Below are positions 25,109 through 34,331 of a stretch of DNA of 64,000 bases, in pieces. Within the stretch, counting starts at the first letter, position 1. Every line of letters starts with the position of its first letter. Origin of the DNA: Burkholderia stagnalis. Its GTDB lineage: Bacteria; Pseudomonadota; Gammaproteobacteria; Burkholderiales; Burkholderiaceae. Both the position numbers and the translations under genes were made by a program. The notes beneath the pieces were generated by a model. The model saw nothing but the letters and a program-made list of their open reading frames with translations. It searched no databases and was not told the origin of the DNA. The stretch lies in assembly GCF_902830275.1 (NCBI RefSeq), contig NZ_CADESW010000018.1, forward strand, positions 62,001 through 126,000. Direction: 5' to 3'.

Positions 25109-26569
25109 TCACGCGGGCTGCGCGGCCGCGGCCGGGCTGCGCACGGTGGCCAGGCGCAGCGAGCACGCGATCGCCACGAGCGCGAGCGCGCCGATCGCGA
25201 ACGTCACGTCGGCGATCGCATGCGCGGACGCCACCTTCTCGCCCGGCGCCGCGACCGCGAGATAGATCGCGCCGAGCGCGGCCACGCCGATCACGATCGA
25301 CAGCTGCACCGACGTCGTGACGAGGCCGCTCAGCGCGGGCGCGTGCTGCGGCGACGTGCGCTGCGTCATCTGGTTGACCGTGGTGCCGAACGTGAGCCCG
25401 TGGCTGGCGCCCGCGCAGAACAGCAGCGGCACCATCACCGCGGCGATCCAGCCGGCATGGCGCGCGGTCGCGCCGAACGCGAGGTTCGCGGCCACCATCG
25501 CCACCAGCGCGACGGCCGGCGTGAAGCGCAGCAGGCGCGCGGGCAGCTTCGACCAGCTCACGTTCGAGATGCCGAAGCCGAACGCATACGCGGCGAACAC
25601 GAAGCCGGAAATCATCGGCGAGTAGCCGAGGCCGGTCTGCAGGTACAGCGCGCACGCGAACAGCCAGCCGCCGTAGCCGACGAAGCCGATCGACACCACC
25701 GCGAGCCCCGGCCGGATGCCCGTCGCGAGCACCGCGTCGAGGTTCAGCAGCGGGCTGCCGCCGCGGTTCGCGAGCGCGCGCTCGAAGCGCAGGAAGGTCG
25801 CGACGCCGATCACGCCCGCTGCGAGCGAGGCCCAGACCCACGCGGCCCAGCCGACGTCGTGGCCGAACGTGAGCGGCACGACGATCAGCAGCATCGCGCC
25901 CGTCAGCAGCGCCACGCCGATCAGGTCGAGCTTGCGCCGCTCGGGCCCGGCGAGCGACGGCAGCACCGAGCGCGCGCTCGCGAGCAGCACGATGCCGATC
26001 GGCACGTTGATCAGGAAGGCGGGCCGCCACGACAGCCCGGCGAAGTCGGCGGTGATGATCACGCCGCCGAGCGCCTGGCCCGCGGTCGAGCCGAGGCCGA
26101 GGATCATCGAGTAGAAGCCGATCGCGCGGGCCCGCGCGCTGCCCTCGTAGCTGCGCTGGATCAGCGACATCACCTGCGGCACCAGCATGGCCGCGCCGAC
26201 GCCCTGCGCGATGCGCCCGACGATCAGCAGCCACGTGCTCGGCGCGACGCCGCACGCGAGCGACGACACGGTGAAGATCGCCAGCCCGATCACGAACAGG
26301 CGGCGGTAGCCGTAGTCGTCGCCGAGCCGCGCGCCGGTGATCAGGAACACCGCGTACGCGAGGATGTAGCCCGCCACGACGAGCTGCAGCAGCGCGCCCG
26401 AGATGCCGAGGTCCGCGCGCAGCGCGGGAGCGGCGACGTTCACGATCGACGTGTCCATCGCGGCCATCCCCTGCCCGATCAGCAGCAGCGGCAGCATGCG
26501 GCGGTGCGGCGCGGCGTGCGCGGGCGCCGCGTTCACGGCGCCGGCCCGGTCGATTCCAACATTCGACAT
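25109..26569 (-). CDS. MFS drug/product exporter, DHA2 (EmrB/QacA) type
   Basis: This 486-residue membrane protein has about fourteen hydrophobic segments and the motifs GARLGDDYGYRR (loop 2-3) and LIVGRIAQGVGAAMLVP (motif C region), typical of EmrB/QacA-type drug:H+ antiporters. AAGGAT precedes the ATG. Lying in the middle of the cluster, it probably exports the product and gives self-resistance. There is no adjacent membrane-fusion (EmrA) gene. Confidence 0.85.
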   Translation of the reverse strand: MSNVGIDRAGAVNAAPAHAAPHRRMLPLLLIGQGMAAMDTSIVNVAAPALRADLGISGALLQLVVAGYILAYAVFLITGARLGDDYGYRRLFVIGLAIFTVSSLACGVAPSTWLLIVGRIAQGVGAAMLVPQVMSLIQRSYEGSARARAIGFYSMILGLGSTAGQALGGVIITADFAGLSWRPAFLINVPIGIVLLASARSVLPSLAGPERRKLDLIGVALLTGAMLLIVVPLTFGHDVGWAAWVWASLAAGVIGVATFLRFERALANRGGSPLLNLDAVLATGIRPGLAVVSIGFVGYGGWLFACALYLQTGLGYSPMISGFVFAAYAFGFGISNVSWSKLPARLLRFTPAVALVAMVAANLAFGATARHAGWIAAVMVPLLFCAGASHGLTFGTTVNQMTQRTSPQHAPALSGLVTTSVQLSIVIGVAALGAIYLAVAAPGEKVASAHAIADVTFAIGALALVAIACSLRLATVRSPAAAAQPA

Positions 26570-26586
26570 AACGATCCTTTCGTGGC

Positions 26587-26922
26587 TTACGCGATCGCGT
26601 CGCGCTTCAGTTGCTCGAGCTTGCCTTCGACGTCCTTCCACGCGGCCGCGTCGGGCATCGCCGGCTTGCGGATCGTGATGGTCGGCCAGCTCTGCGCGAG
26701 CTCGCGGTTCAGGCTCGCGTACAGCGACTGGCTCGGGTCGAGCGCGACGTCCTGCAGAATCGCGCCGACCGGGCATTCCGGCTCGCACACGCCGCAATCG
26801 ATGCATTCGTCCGGATCGATGACGAGAAAATTCTCGCCCTCGTGGAAACAGTCGACGGGACACACTTCGACGCAGTCGGTGTGCTTGCAGTTGATGCAGT
26901 TCTCGGTGACGACGTAGGTCAT
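26587..26922 (-). CDS. 7Fe-type ferredoxin
   Basis: This 111-residue ferredoxin resembles FdxA. The first cysteine set is [20 protein letters not shown] and the second is [14 protein letters not shown], enough for one [3Fe-4S] and one [4Fe-4S] cluster, followed by the usual 50-residue C-terminal extension. It would pass electrons from the NADP reductase at 13382 to the diiron oxygenases. A GGAG site precedes the ATG. A separate housekeeping copy is usual in Burkholderia. Confidence 0.9.
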   Translation of the reverse strand: MTYVVTENCINCKHTDCVEVCPVDCFHEGENFLVIDPDECIDCGVCEPECPVGAILQDVALDPSQSLYASLNRELAQSWPTITIRKPAMPDAAAWKDVEGKLEQLKRDAIA

Positions 26923-26968
26923 CGGGGTTCTCCGGTGGGGACGGGAATCGGTTTTAGGTTCGTGACAC

Positions 26969-28090
26969 TCAGTGCTGCGTCGCGGGCGGCGCGCCCGCCC
27001 GGCCGCGGACGTGCAGCGCACGCCGCGCGGGAAACATCGCGACCGACGCAACCGTGCATTCGCGGCGGATGTCGCCGGTCGGCACGACTTCGATCGGCGG
27101 CTCGCCGAGCAGCGCGAGGCAGGCCGCGGCGTCCGCATCGGCCGGCAGGCTTGCGAGCCCGCCAATGCATGCGTCGAGCCGCCGCTGCGACGACGTGCGC
27201 GCGAACGGGTTCAGCGCGTCGTCGGCCGCGAACGCCGGGTGCAGGAAGTGGTTCGTATGCGCGTGCTCGGCGCCTTCGATCACGATCAGCGAGTCGGGCA
27301 CGTATTCGACGGTGACGACGCGCTGCGCATCGGCGATCGTCAGCGAGCGCGAACTCGCGAGCGGCAGCCGGCGCAGCGTGTCGACGCATTCGTCGACGCT
27401 CGCGCAGGTATCGAGCAGATGGCGGATCGCGAGGTAGCCCGGAATGCCCGGCCGCCATTGGCCGCCGAGCACGAGGTTCAGGCCGATCGCGACGCCGTGG
27501 CTGTTGATCCCGAGATAGCCGAGCAGCCCGGTGAAGCTGACGAGCGCGACGTCCGCGGCGCCGCTGCCTTCGTGCGCGATCTCCAGCACGCTCAGCTCGC
27601 TCGCCATGTCGCCGTTCAGGTCGATGGTCTGCGCGATCACCGCCTGCCCGTTCGCATGCCGCGCGAACGTCGTGCAGTCGCCGCGCGCGGCCGCCGGAAT
27701 CCGCTGGAAGCCCGTCAGCTCGCGGCGCAGTTGCAGCAGGTACGCGTCCTCGACCGTGATGCCGGCGCCTTCCGCGAGCCCGTGCACTTCTTCCGCGAGA
27801 TCGGGCAGCTCGCGCTCGATCACCCGCGCGTGCCGCTCGACGAGCGGCGCCAGCTCGCGCAGCCGCGCGGCCGTGACGAGCGGCGCGAGCCGCGCGATGC
27901 GATCGGTCAGGAAGCCCTGGATCGCATCGCGCAGCGCCGCGCCATGCTGGCGGCCGATCTCGCGACGGCTGCCGGCCAGCCGCACGCGGCGGGCCGGATC
28001 GACGTCGGCGTCGATCGCGAACCGCGCGTCGCGCGACGCGTCGGCGGGCACGCCCGGCGCCGGATCAGCGAAAGCGGGTTGCACGGACAT
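26969..28090 (-). CDS. C45-family Ntn acyltransferase
   Basis: This 373-residue protein resembles acyl-CoA:6-aminopenicillanic acid acyltransferase (peptidase family C45). The expected self-cleavage point is before Cys139 in RGDCTTFA, which would become the N-terminal nucleophile. [11 protein letters not shown] and the long [18 protein letters not shown] helix region are typical of the family. Such enzymes form or hydrolyse amides using acyl thioesters, so it could attach the acyl chain to an amine. It overlaps the acetyltransferase gene by 26 bases. Confidence 0.78.
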   Translation of the reverse strand: MSVQPAFADPAPGVPADASRDARFAIDADVDPARRVRLAGSRREIGRQHGAALRDAIQGFLTDRIARLAPLVTAARLRELAPLVERHARVIERELPDLAEEVHGLAEGAGITVEDAYLLQLRRELTGFQRIPAAARGDCTTFARHANGQAVIAQTIDLNGDMASELSVLEIAHEGSGAADVALVSFTGLLGYLGINSHGVAIGLNLVLGGQWRPGIPGYLAIRHLLDTCASVDECVDTLRRLPLASSRSLTIADAQRVVTVEYVPDSLIVIEGAEHAHTNHFLHPAFAADDALNPFARTSSQRRLDACIGGLASLPADADAAACLALLGEPPIEVVPTGDIRRECTVASVAMFPARRALHVRGRAGAPPATQH

Positions 28091-28652
28091 CGGGCCACTC
28101 CGCTTTCAGGATGCTGTAGTAGATCGCGTCGCGGCGGCGGCCGCTCGGCATGAAGTTGAAGCTGCGCATCACGCCTTCCTCGGTCGCGCCGATCGACTTC
28201 AGGCCCGCGCGCGCGCGCGAATTCAGCACGTCGGTCTTGAATTCGACGCGCTCGCAGCCGAGCTCGCTGAACGCGTATTCGAGCAGCAGCCCCTTGGTCG
28301 CGCGGTTCACGGCGGTGCCGCGATACGGCGCGCCGAGCCACGACCAGCCGATCTCCAGCCGGCGGTCGGCCGGCGCGAGATTGCCGAACGCCGTCGTGCC
28401 CGCGAAGCGGCCGCTCGCCTTGTCGATGATCGCGAACACGACGCGCGTGCCCGCCAGCGAATCGGCGATCGCGCGCTCGAGGAACGTGACCAGGCTCGGC
28501 TCGTCGTGCACGACCGACACCATGTAGGTCCAGCTGTCCGGGTCATACGCGATCTGCGCGAAGCCTTCCTTGTCGTCGATGCCGATGCGGCGCAGCTTCA
28601 CGACGTCGTTCTCCAGCGTCGCGTTCAGGATGTTCGGGATGTTCCAGGTCAT
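28065..28652 (-). CDS. GNAT N-acetyltransferase, RimJ/RimL type
   Basis: This 195-residue GNAT protein has the RimJ/RimL form: LEIGWSWLGAPYRGTAVNRATKGLLLEYAFSELGCERVEFKTD covers the acetyl-CoA binding strand and loop (split here only for description), followed by NSRARAGLKSIGATEEGVMR. It could acylate the product, give resistance, or use an acyl-ACP donor; it sits directly between the third ACP gene and the C45 acyltransferase gene. AAGGA precedes the ATG. Confidence 0.83.
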   Translation of the reverse strand: MTWNIPNILNATLENDVVKLRRIGIDDKEGFAQIAYDPDSWTYMVSVVHDEPSLVTFLERAIADSLAGTRVVFAIIDKASGRFAGTTAFGNLAPADRRLEIGWSWLGAPYRGTAVNRATKGLLLEYAFSELGCERVEFKTDVLNSRARAGLKSIGATEEGVMRSFNFMPSGRRRDAIYYSILKAEWPDVRATRFR

Positions 28653-28661
28653 CGTGATTCC

Positions 28662-28919
28662 TTATGCAGGTACTTTGGTGGCCAGCAGGTTGACAATGTC
28701 GCGGCCGGTGCGCAGCTTCGCGAGGTCGTCCTCACCGAACTCCGTCAACGGCACGCGCGCGGCTTCGCACACGCTGCTCATCAGCACGATCAGCTCGAGC
28801 GAGGCGAGGCCGAAGTCGTACGTCAGGTCGTCGTCGAGCGGCAGGCTGGCCGCCTCCGATTCGGGGCGTCCGACCACTTCGCACAGGTGGTGCCGCACAA
28901 TGGCTTCGATGTCGCTCAC
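28662..28919 (-). CDS. Acyl carrier protein (third of three)
   Basis: This 85-residue carrier protein has the phosphopantetheine Ser at S40 in YDFGLASLELIVL. The GTG start at 28919 has GGAGGA upstream and overlaps the ligase stop by GTGA, so the two are translationally coupled. It is the likely acceptor for the acyl-adenylate made by that ligase. Confidence 0.85.
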   Translation of the reverse strand: MSDIEAIVRHHLCEVVGRPESEAASLPLDDDLTYDFGLASLELIVLMSSVCEAARVPLTEFGEDDLAKLRTGRDIVNLLATKVPA

Positions 28920-30472
28920 GCTCGTCCTCCATAAAGTCGATCGATTTCGATCTTGAATGCGTTGAAGATTTCCTTGCGCTTCGGCTTGAACTGCGACGTG
29001 ACGAAGCGCGTCTCGGTGCCGAACGGCTGCGGCGCGATGAATGCCTTCACGATCCGCTCGTGCACGGCCAGCGTCTCGTTGAGCTCGGCAACGTGCGCGT
29101 GGATCGCCGCGTGGTCGGCGCCCGCGTCCTGCGGCGAGATCACCGCGACGAGGTACTGCTGGCCCGCGCCGTACAGCACGCACTCCTCGACGCCGACGTG
29201 CGTCTTCACCTGCTCCTCGAGCTTGCGCGTATGCACGTTCTTGCCGTTCGCGAGCACGATCAGGTCGTCGGCGCGGCCGAGGATGTACAGGAAGCCGTCG
29301 TCGTCGAAGCGCGCGAGGTCGCCGGTGCGCACCTCGCCGCTCGGCAGGAAGATCCGCTCGCTCGCGCCCGGCTCGCTGTACAGGTACTGCGTGTTGACCG
29401 GCTCGTCCGCGCCGACGATCAGCACGCCTTCGTCGTCGATCCGCGCGCGCTTGCCGGGAATCAGCCGGCCGACGCTGCCCGTGCGCGCGTGACCCGGATA
29501 GTTCTTGGTCACGATGCACGTCTCGTTCATCCCGTAGCCTTCGAAGATCGGCACGCCCGCTTCCTCGAAGAAGCGCAGCGTGTCGGGGTTCGCCGGCGCG
29601 GAGCCCGTCCACATGTAGCGGATGCGCGGGCCGAGCAGCGCGTCGATCCGCTGCCGGCGCGCGTCGATGCCGGTTTCGCCGGGCGGCGTCAGGCGCTCGA
29701 TGCGCTTCTTCACGCCGTCGTAGAAACCCGGCACGCCCATCACGACCGTCGGCGGCTGCTGGCGGGTCGCCTCCAATGCGAACTCGAACGGCGCGACCGT
29801 CACGTCGTGGCCAAACGTCAGCGCCGAATAGATCCAGTAGCGCTGCTGCAGCAGCGACAGCGGCAGGAACACCAGCACGTCGTCGCCGTCGCCGTGCGCG
29901 TAGAGCTGCTGGACCGCCGCGAGCGACGCGTCGATGCTGCCGGCGCGCGCGGCGAGACCCTTCGGCTCGCCGGAGCTGCCGGACGTGAACTTGATCGTCG
30001 TGACGTCGTCGCGCGCGTACACGGCCGATTCGAACGGCGGCGCGACCGGGTCGACGCCGCTGCCGTCGCCGCAGGCCCGCACGTGCGCGTCGAGCAGTGT
30101 GCGCAGGTCGCGCGCCGGGTCGAACGACGTCGCGCCGTCCGCGTAGACGGCGTCGAGCGCGTACTTGTCGACGAGCGCCTGGTTCGGCTGGAACTTGCCG
30201 AACTCGAAGCCGGCCGTGACGATGCCCGCCTTCAGCGCGGCGAGATCGAGCAGCACCCACGCGAGCCCGTTGCGCGCGACGATGCCGATGCGCGCGCCGC
30301 GCGCCAGGCCAGCCTCGCGCAGGTCGTGCGCCAGCCGCGTGGCCTGCGCATCGAGCTGCGCGTGGGTGAGCACGACGCGGCCGCCCTGCTGGAAGAACGT
30401 GATGCGGTGCGTGTCGCGCTTGCCGCCGTTGGCGGCAACCGTGTTGACGACGCTGATCGGCGCTGCCGTCAC
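28916..30472 (-). CDS. Acyl-adenylating ligase
   Basis: This 518-residue ANL-superfamily enzyme has the AMP-binding loop TIKFTSGSSGEPKG, the EGYGMNET motif and the hinge segment GRADDLIVLANGKNVHTRKLEEQ. It activates a carboxylic acid as acyl-AMP and would load it on the adjacent carrier protein or CoA. The GTG at 30472 overlaps the previous stop. The C-terminal domain keeps the catalytic Lys region (FKPKRKEI). A long-chain fatty or aryl acid is plausible from context; the pocket does not tell. Confidence 0.85.
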   Translation of the reverse strand: MTAAPISVVNTVAANGGKRDTHRITFFQQGGRVVLTHAQLDAQATRLAHDLREAGLARGARIGIVARNGLAWVLLDLAALKAGIVTAGFEFGKFQPNQALVDKYALDAVYADGATSFDPARDLRTLLDAHVRACGDGSGVDPVAPPFESAVYARDDVTTIKFTSGSSGEPKGLAARAGSIDASLAAVQQLYAHGDGDDVLVFLPLSLLQQRYWIYSALTFGHDVTVAPFEFALEATRQQPPTVVMGVPGFYDGVKKRIERLTPPGETGIDARRQRIDALLGPRIRYMWTGSAPANPDTLRFFEEAGVPIFEGYGMNETCIVTKNYPGHARTGSVGRLIPGKRARIDDEGVLIVGADEPVNTQYLYSEPGASERIFLPSGEVRTGDLARFDDDGFLYILGRADDLIVLANGKNVHTRKLEEQVKTHVGVEECVLYGAGQQYLVAVISPQDAGADHAAIHAHVAELNETLAVHERIVKAFIAPQPFGTETRFVTSQFKPKRKEIFNAFKIEIDRLYGGRA

Positions 30473-32340
30473 AGTGCGCCCTCCGTGGCCGTGGCGCGCA
30501 GCGTGTCCGCCGCGTTCGGCAGCACGTCGCCCGCGAGGTCGAGGTAGGTGCCCGCCTCGAAGCCCTTCACGACGAGCCGCTTGGCGTCCGGCGTCATCAG
30601 GTAGTTGACGAGCGCGGTATACAGCGCCTCGAGCCACAGCGTGCGGCGGCGCACGCGCAGCATGTCCTCGGTCGAATACTCGTCGCCTTCGGCGCGCACG
30701 ATGCGCACGTCGTAGAAGCCGCGATAGCGCTGGCCCGCGATGTTCAGCGGCGGACGCGACATGTCGGGGCCCGGCACGCGGATCGAGTACTTCACGCGCG
30801 CGCGGTTGTGCGCGGCGCGGTGCATGTCCGAATGCGACGAGATGTCCGGCACGAGCGGCGGGTAGTACCAGTGGCGCGACGAGCGGATCAGCGGCCGCTC
30901 GAAGTTGCCGGGGATGAAGTGCCAGCGGTTGAACTGCATCCGCTTCTGCACCGAGCTCGCGATCATCTTGCTTTCCGCGTCGCCGTAGCGCGCGATCGTC
31001 TTGTGCGACACGTACGCGGTGAAGAAGCTCGCCGGCGTGAGCGCGTGCACCGTGTCGATCAGCGTCGGCTCGTCATAGGTGACGAGCTGGCCGATGTCGC
31101 GCAGCGAGCTCGACATCCCGTAGTCCGAACCGGTGGCGAGCACGGCGGACGCGACGGTCTTCTCGATCAGGTATTCGATCCAGCTCGTGACGGCCGCGCT
31201 GCCGGCCTCGCACGGCACGCCCGCGACGTCGCGCGCGATCGCCGCGTTCGCGAGCAGCGCCATCGCGACATACTCGGGCGGCGCGAACTCGCCGTGCGGC
31301 GACACGAACTGGCGGAAGTCGTCGCCGAATTCGCGATACCACTGGTCGTGCGCCTCGGTCGACACGGCCGAGTGCAGGATCCGTTCGGTCTTCTGGAAAT
31401 TCAGGCCGTAGATCCAGCGGTAGCGCAGCCACGGCTTGCCGATCGCGCACAGCGTTTGCTCGCGGATCTTCTGCGCGCGCTCGAACAGGTCGAGATCGAG
31501 CGGCACCGCCACCTCGCAGCCGGCGTCCGTGTAGCTCGCCGCGAGCTGGTTGAGGCGGCCGACGACGTCCTGCGCGGTCAGCAGCGCGCCGTTGAATTCC
31601 TCGAAGCGCACCGAGCGGCCCGACAGGAACAGCGCGTTCAGCGCGGCGACGATCAGCACGTCCTCCTCGCTCCATTCCGCATACGGCAGCTCGCGCAGGC
31701 GCGGCAGATGACCCTTGCCGGTCTTGCTGTCGATCAGGTTCGTGAAGCGGTCGATCAGCGCGAAGAAGCGGTCGCCGACGTAGAAGCACACCGATTCCAC
31801 GTGCTCGACGTGATCGATGACTTCCTCGAGGATGCGCGACAGGTTCCCTTCGGCCTGCGCGCGGTCCATCGCGGCACGCACCTCGGCGAAGCTGCGGCGT
31901 TCGATCGCGCGCCATGCGGCGAGCGCCGTGTCGATCTCGGCGAGCACGTCGTCGCCCACCGTCACGGTGCCGAGGTCGACCCAGCTGTCGCGCTCCTCGT
32001 AGGCGACCTTCGGTTCCGACGCCGGGCGGATGTGCAGGCGGCCGAGCGAGTTCACGTACAGCGCGAGCGTCGTGCCGCCCGCGACGTCGGCCGGCGTGTC
32101 GCCGTCGATGCGCAGTTCGCGATGGCGCTGCAGCACGTCGAGCGCCGCGCGTTCATAGGCGCCGAGTGCAAGGCGCGCCTGCCCGAGCGGATAGATGCCG
32201 CCGTGCGTGACCGCGTGCAACGCGACGTCGCAGGCCGGCTGGCCGGCGTGCGCGTCGCCGCGCAGGTACTCCGTCATGTCGAAGCCGTACAGGCTGTGCG
32301 ATTCGCGGTCTTGCGTCGGCGTATGTGCTCTGGGGTCCAT
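30469..32340 (-). CDS. Large cluster protein of unknown function
   Basis: This 623-residue soluble protein is not recognised. It is mainly helical in the centre, with an acidic/His-rich helix (EEVIDHVEHVE) that could bind metal, and a C-terminal part rich in His, Tyr and Arg (FIPGNFERPLIRSSRHWYYPP and following). No signal peptide, membrane segment or nucleotide loop is visible. GAGG precedes the ATG at 32340. It is the first gene after the lux-box-like site and overlaps the ligase gene, so it is a core member of the cluster. A new oxygenase or condensing protein is possible. Confidence 0.6.
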   Translation of the reverse strand: MDPRAHTPTQDRESHSLYGFDMTEYLRGDAHAGQPACDVALHAVTHGGIYPLGQARLALGAYERAALDVLQRHRELRIDGDTPADVAGGTTLALYVNSLGRLHIRPASEPKVAYEERDSWVDLGTVTVGDDVLAEIDTALAAWRAIERRSFAEVRAAMDRAQAEGNLSRILEEVIDHVEHVESVCFYVGDRFFALIDRFTNLIDSKTGKGHLPRLRELPYAEWSEEDVLIVAALNALFLSGRSVRFEEFNGALLTAQDVVGRLNQLAASYTDAGCEVAVPLDLDLFERAQKIREQTLCAIGKPWLRYRWIYGLNFQKTERILHSAVSTEAHDQWYREFGDDFRQFVSPHGEFAPPEYVAMALLANAAIARDVAGVPCEAGSAAVTSWIEYLIEKTVASAVLATGSDYGMSSSLRDIGQLVTYDEPTLIDTVHALTPASFFTAYVSHKTIARYGDAESKMIASSVQKRMQFNRWHFIPGNFERPLIRSSRHWYYPPLVPDISSHSDMHRAAHNRARVKYSIRVPGPDMSRPPLNIAGQRYRGFYDVRIVRAEGDEYSTEDMLRVRRRTLWLEALYTALVNYLMTPDAKRLVVKGFEAGTYLDLAGDVLPNAADTLRATATEGAL

Positions 32341-32714
32341 CGTCAACCTCTCTTCAAGCAAGGAAACTCGATCAAAAAGCGCACCTGCATCGGTTCGACC
32401 GAGCAACGCGCCTGCTGTGGGGTGTGTCGTTTCGACGGGATGAAGCGAGGCGAACGACCGATTCGCACCGGCATCGCTGCCCGGCGCACCCGACCATTCG
32501 CTGGATCGAGATTTCAGCGTGCGGCGTTGATTGCGACAACTACCAAAGTTTGGAGCTGACTCCGCTCGCGCATCGCGCGCGACGCTCGAACGGCGACACG
32601 CGCGACGCAATGCGCGACACACGCATGACACACAGGCGCGCGCCGACGCGCCGCGCATGCGCGGCGTCGGAAGATCGGATAACGAAATGAATGCGCGACG
32701 GCGCGCGCGACGCT
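32341..32714. other. Cluster promoter region
   Basis: This 374-bp gap separates the LuxR gene from the first biosynthetic gene on the same strand. It holds the lux-box-like site and about 200 bases of leader. No small gene was supported. A direct promoter -35/-10 pair could not be identified with confidence. Confidence 0.5.
32538..32557. promoter_or_regulatory. lux-box-like site before the biosynthetic cluster
   Basis: AACTACCAAAGTTTGGAGCT fits the CT-N12-AG pattern of LuxR binding sites, with 7 of 10 symmetric positions. It lies about 200 bases before the first biosynthetic ATG and just downstream of the LuxR gene. It shares AACTACCAAAG with the perfect dyad at 3453. Control by the LuxR protein is inference from pattern and place. 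Confidence 0.6.
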
Positions 32715-33428
32715 TCAGCTCAGCAGCCCGAGCATCGTCGCGCGCACGACGGCGGAGGTCTTGTTGGCGGCCTTGAGCTTCGTCACCGCGTTCTTGACGT
32801 GGAAGTTCACGGTGTCGACGGAGATCACCAGGATCGTCGAGATCTCGCTCGACGTCTTGCCGTCCGCGGCCCACTTGAGCACCTCGACCTCGCGGTCGGT
32901 CAGCCCGCGCTCGGTGTCGGGCGCGAGCTTCGGCATCAGCGTGCCGGTCATTGCCAGGTGCGTCGTGCTGACGAGCCAGCGCATCTTGAACTCGTTCTGC
33001 TCGAGCTCGGCCGGCGTGATCGGGCCGTGCGAGCGCGCGAGCGTCAGCATGCCGGCCACGCCGCAACTGTCGAACGCCGACTGCGTCCAGCCGTGGCGCA
33101 GCCCGTGCTCCTGTGCCTCGAACCACAGGTCGGGCGTATCGGCGAAGAATGCGTCGCTCCACACCACGGGCGCCTGCGAACGGCGCGCATGCTTCACGGT
33201 GGGGTCGATGTCGACATAGCGCGCCTCCTGGTAGCGCGCCTGCCACGCCGGCGGGTAGTTGTTGAGCAAATAGATCCTCGGCCGCGATACCGGCCACGGC
33301 ATGCGCAATCCGTATGCACAGTATTCGTAGCCGAGACTGCGCGCCGCCTCCTCGATACGGCCATAGATCTCCCGCTCCGAACTGGCTCGTTCCAGCCCGG
33401 CCAATAGTTCTTCAACCCAGTTTGTCAT
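32715..33428 (-). CDS. Orphan LuxR-type quorum-sensing regulator
   Basis: This 237-residue regulator has an acyl-homoserine-lactone domain in which W62, Y66, D75, P76 and W90 match the invariant TraR residues W57, Y61, D70, P71 and W85, all shifted by five. The C-terminal LuxR helix-turn-helix is intact (LTDREVEVLKWAADGKTSSEIS to the end). AGGAG precedes the ATG. No luxI is present in the window, so it is a solo that may sense AHLs made elsewhere in the genome or by neighbours. It heads the biosynthetic cluster and is the likely activator. Confidence 0.87.
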   Translation of the reverse strand: MTNWVEELLAGLERASSEREIYGRIEEAARSLGYEYCAYGLRMPWPVSRPRIYLLNNYPPAWQARYQEARYVDIDPTVKHARRSQAPVVWSDAFFADTPDLWFEAQEHGLRHGWTQSAFDSCGVAGMLTLARSHGPITPAELEQNEFKMRWLVSTTHLAMTGTLMPKLAPDTERGLTDREVEVLKWAADGKTSSEISTILVISVDTVNFHVKNAVTKLKAANKTSAVVRATMLGLLS

Positions 33429-33810
33429 CTTGGCTCCTGGTCGCGTCTCCGGTCGTGCCGGCGCGGCAAGCGTGGGCGGATGCGTCGGGCAGACGCACCC
33501 GCCCCACCGACGCGCGCTCTCCCGGACGGGATCGCCGTCCGGCCACGATCGAGAAAAGCACGCCGGGGACTCTGATTCGATGGTGGTAATGCTCGCTCAA
33601 CTACGACGACACGTATTTCGCTTCGGCCTGGCGGAAACGGACAGGTCGCTCGTTCAAGCAACGAGCGGCGACGCAGGGACGTTCCGGCACGCTTTGCGAT
33701 TTATATTTAAAAAAACCTGATTACTGTTTTGGTTTTTGCCAGCAAAAAAGGGCTTTCGTATTGAAAGCGAATCGCTTGGTCGATTCAAATGACATTTTTG
33801 CAGATTTCGC

Positions 33811-34101
33811 ATGTGTCAGGCGCATATGAATCGCTTTTTAGGGGACAGAAACGAAAATATCGCCGAGGATGGCCTAATAATCGCCGGGATTATTGCACGG
33901 ATTAAAAATATTACCGGTTGCTTACACCAGCTTGCCAGCGGCCGTCAAGATGGTTTTCTTGGTATCCAGTTTCAAACGGAGGCGAATTTAGCCCGGAATC
34001 ATATCGGCCAAGTAAATATCTTTATCAGTAAGGTAGCGTACAAGTCTGCGAAAAAAGCAAGCATCCGGATAATCCCGCACATTTCGTATGGACTTCACTA
34101 A
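33811..34101 (+). CDS. Possible small protein in AT-rich gap
   Basis: A 96-codon frame (starting at 33811 or at the ATG at 33826) with a lysine- and isoleucine-rich product (IIAGIIARIKNITG). No ribosome site, family match or partner gene was seen. The base composition matches the AT-rich gap, so the frame may be chance or the relic of an acquired gene. Confidence 0.2.
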   Translation: MCQAHMNRFLGDRNENIAEDGLIIAGIIARIKNITGCLHQLASGRQDGFLGIQFQTEANLARNHIGQVNIFISKVAYKSAKKASIRIIPHISYGLH

Positions 34102-34300
34102 TGTGTCAGTCGACCTGTTTTTACTTAGAGTAATCCGTCAATTCAAGAATCGCACCGCATAAACTGACGCAGCGCGTAAAGATCGCAGTACCGGTTCCAT
34201 TTTTTCAGGCGCGGCATTCGCTATTCGCAAATCCGCATTTGAATATGCCGACGCCACGGCAGGCCGCGAAACTAACGATCGGGAATGACGAAGACGCGAC

Positions 34301-34331
34301 GGCGCCGGCCCCCGCGGCACGGGCCGGCGCC
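34301..34331 (-). terminator. Hairpin after the AzlCD genes
   Basis: An 11-bp perfect stem (GGCGCCGGCCC with GGGCCGGCGCC) and a 9-base loop begin 22 bases after the azlD stop on the minus strand. There is no clear T-tract on that strand, so it may be a processing or pause site and not a full terminator. Confidence 0.4.

Noticed and set aside
13382-33428. Identification with the Burkholderia afc antifungal-lipid cluster or the thailandene polyene cluster
   Set aside because: Some enzyme types overlap in my memory (acyl-CoA dehydrogenase, oxygenase, discrete KS), but gene order and the LuxR head could not be matched without a search.
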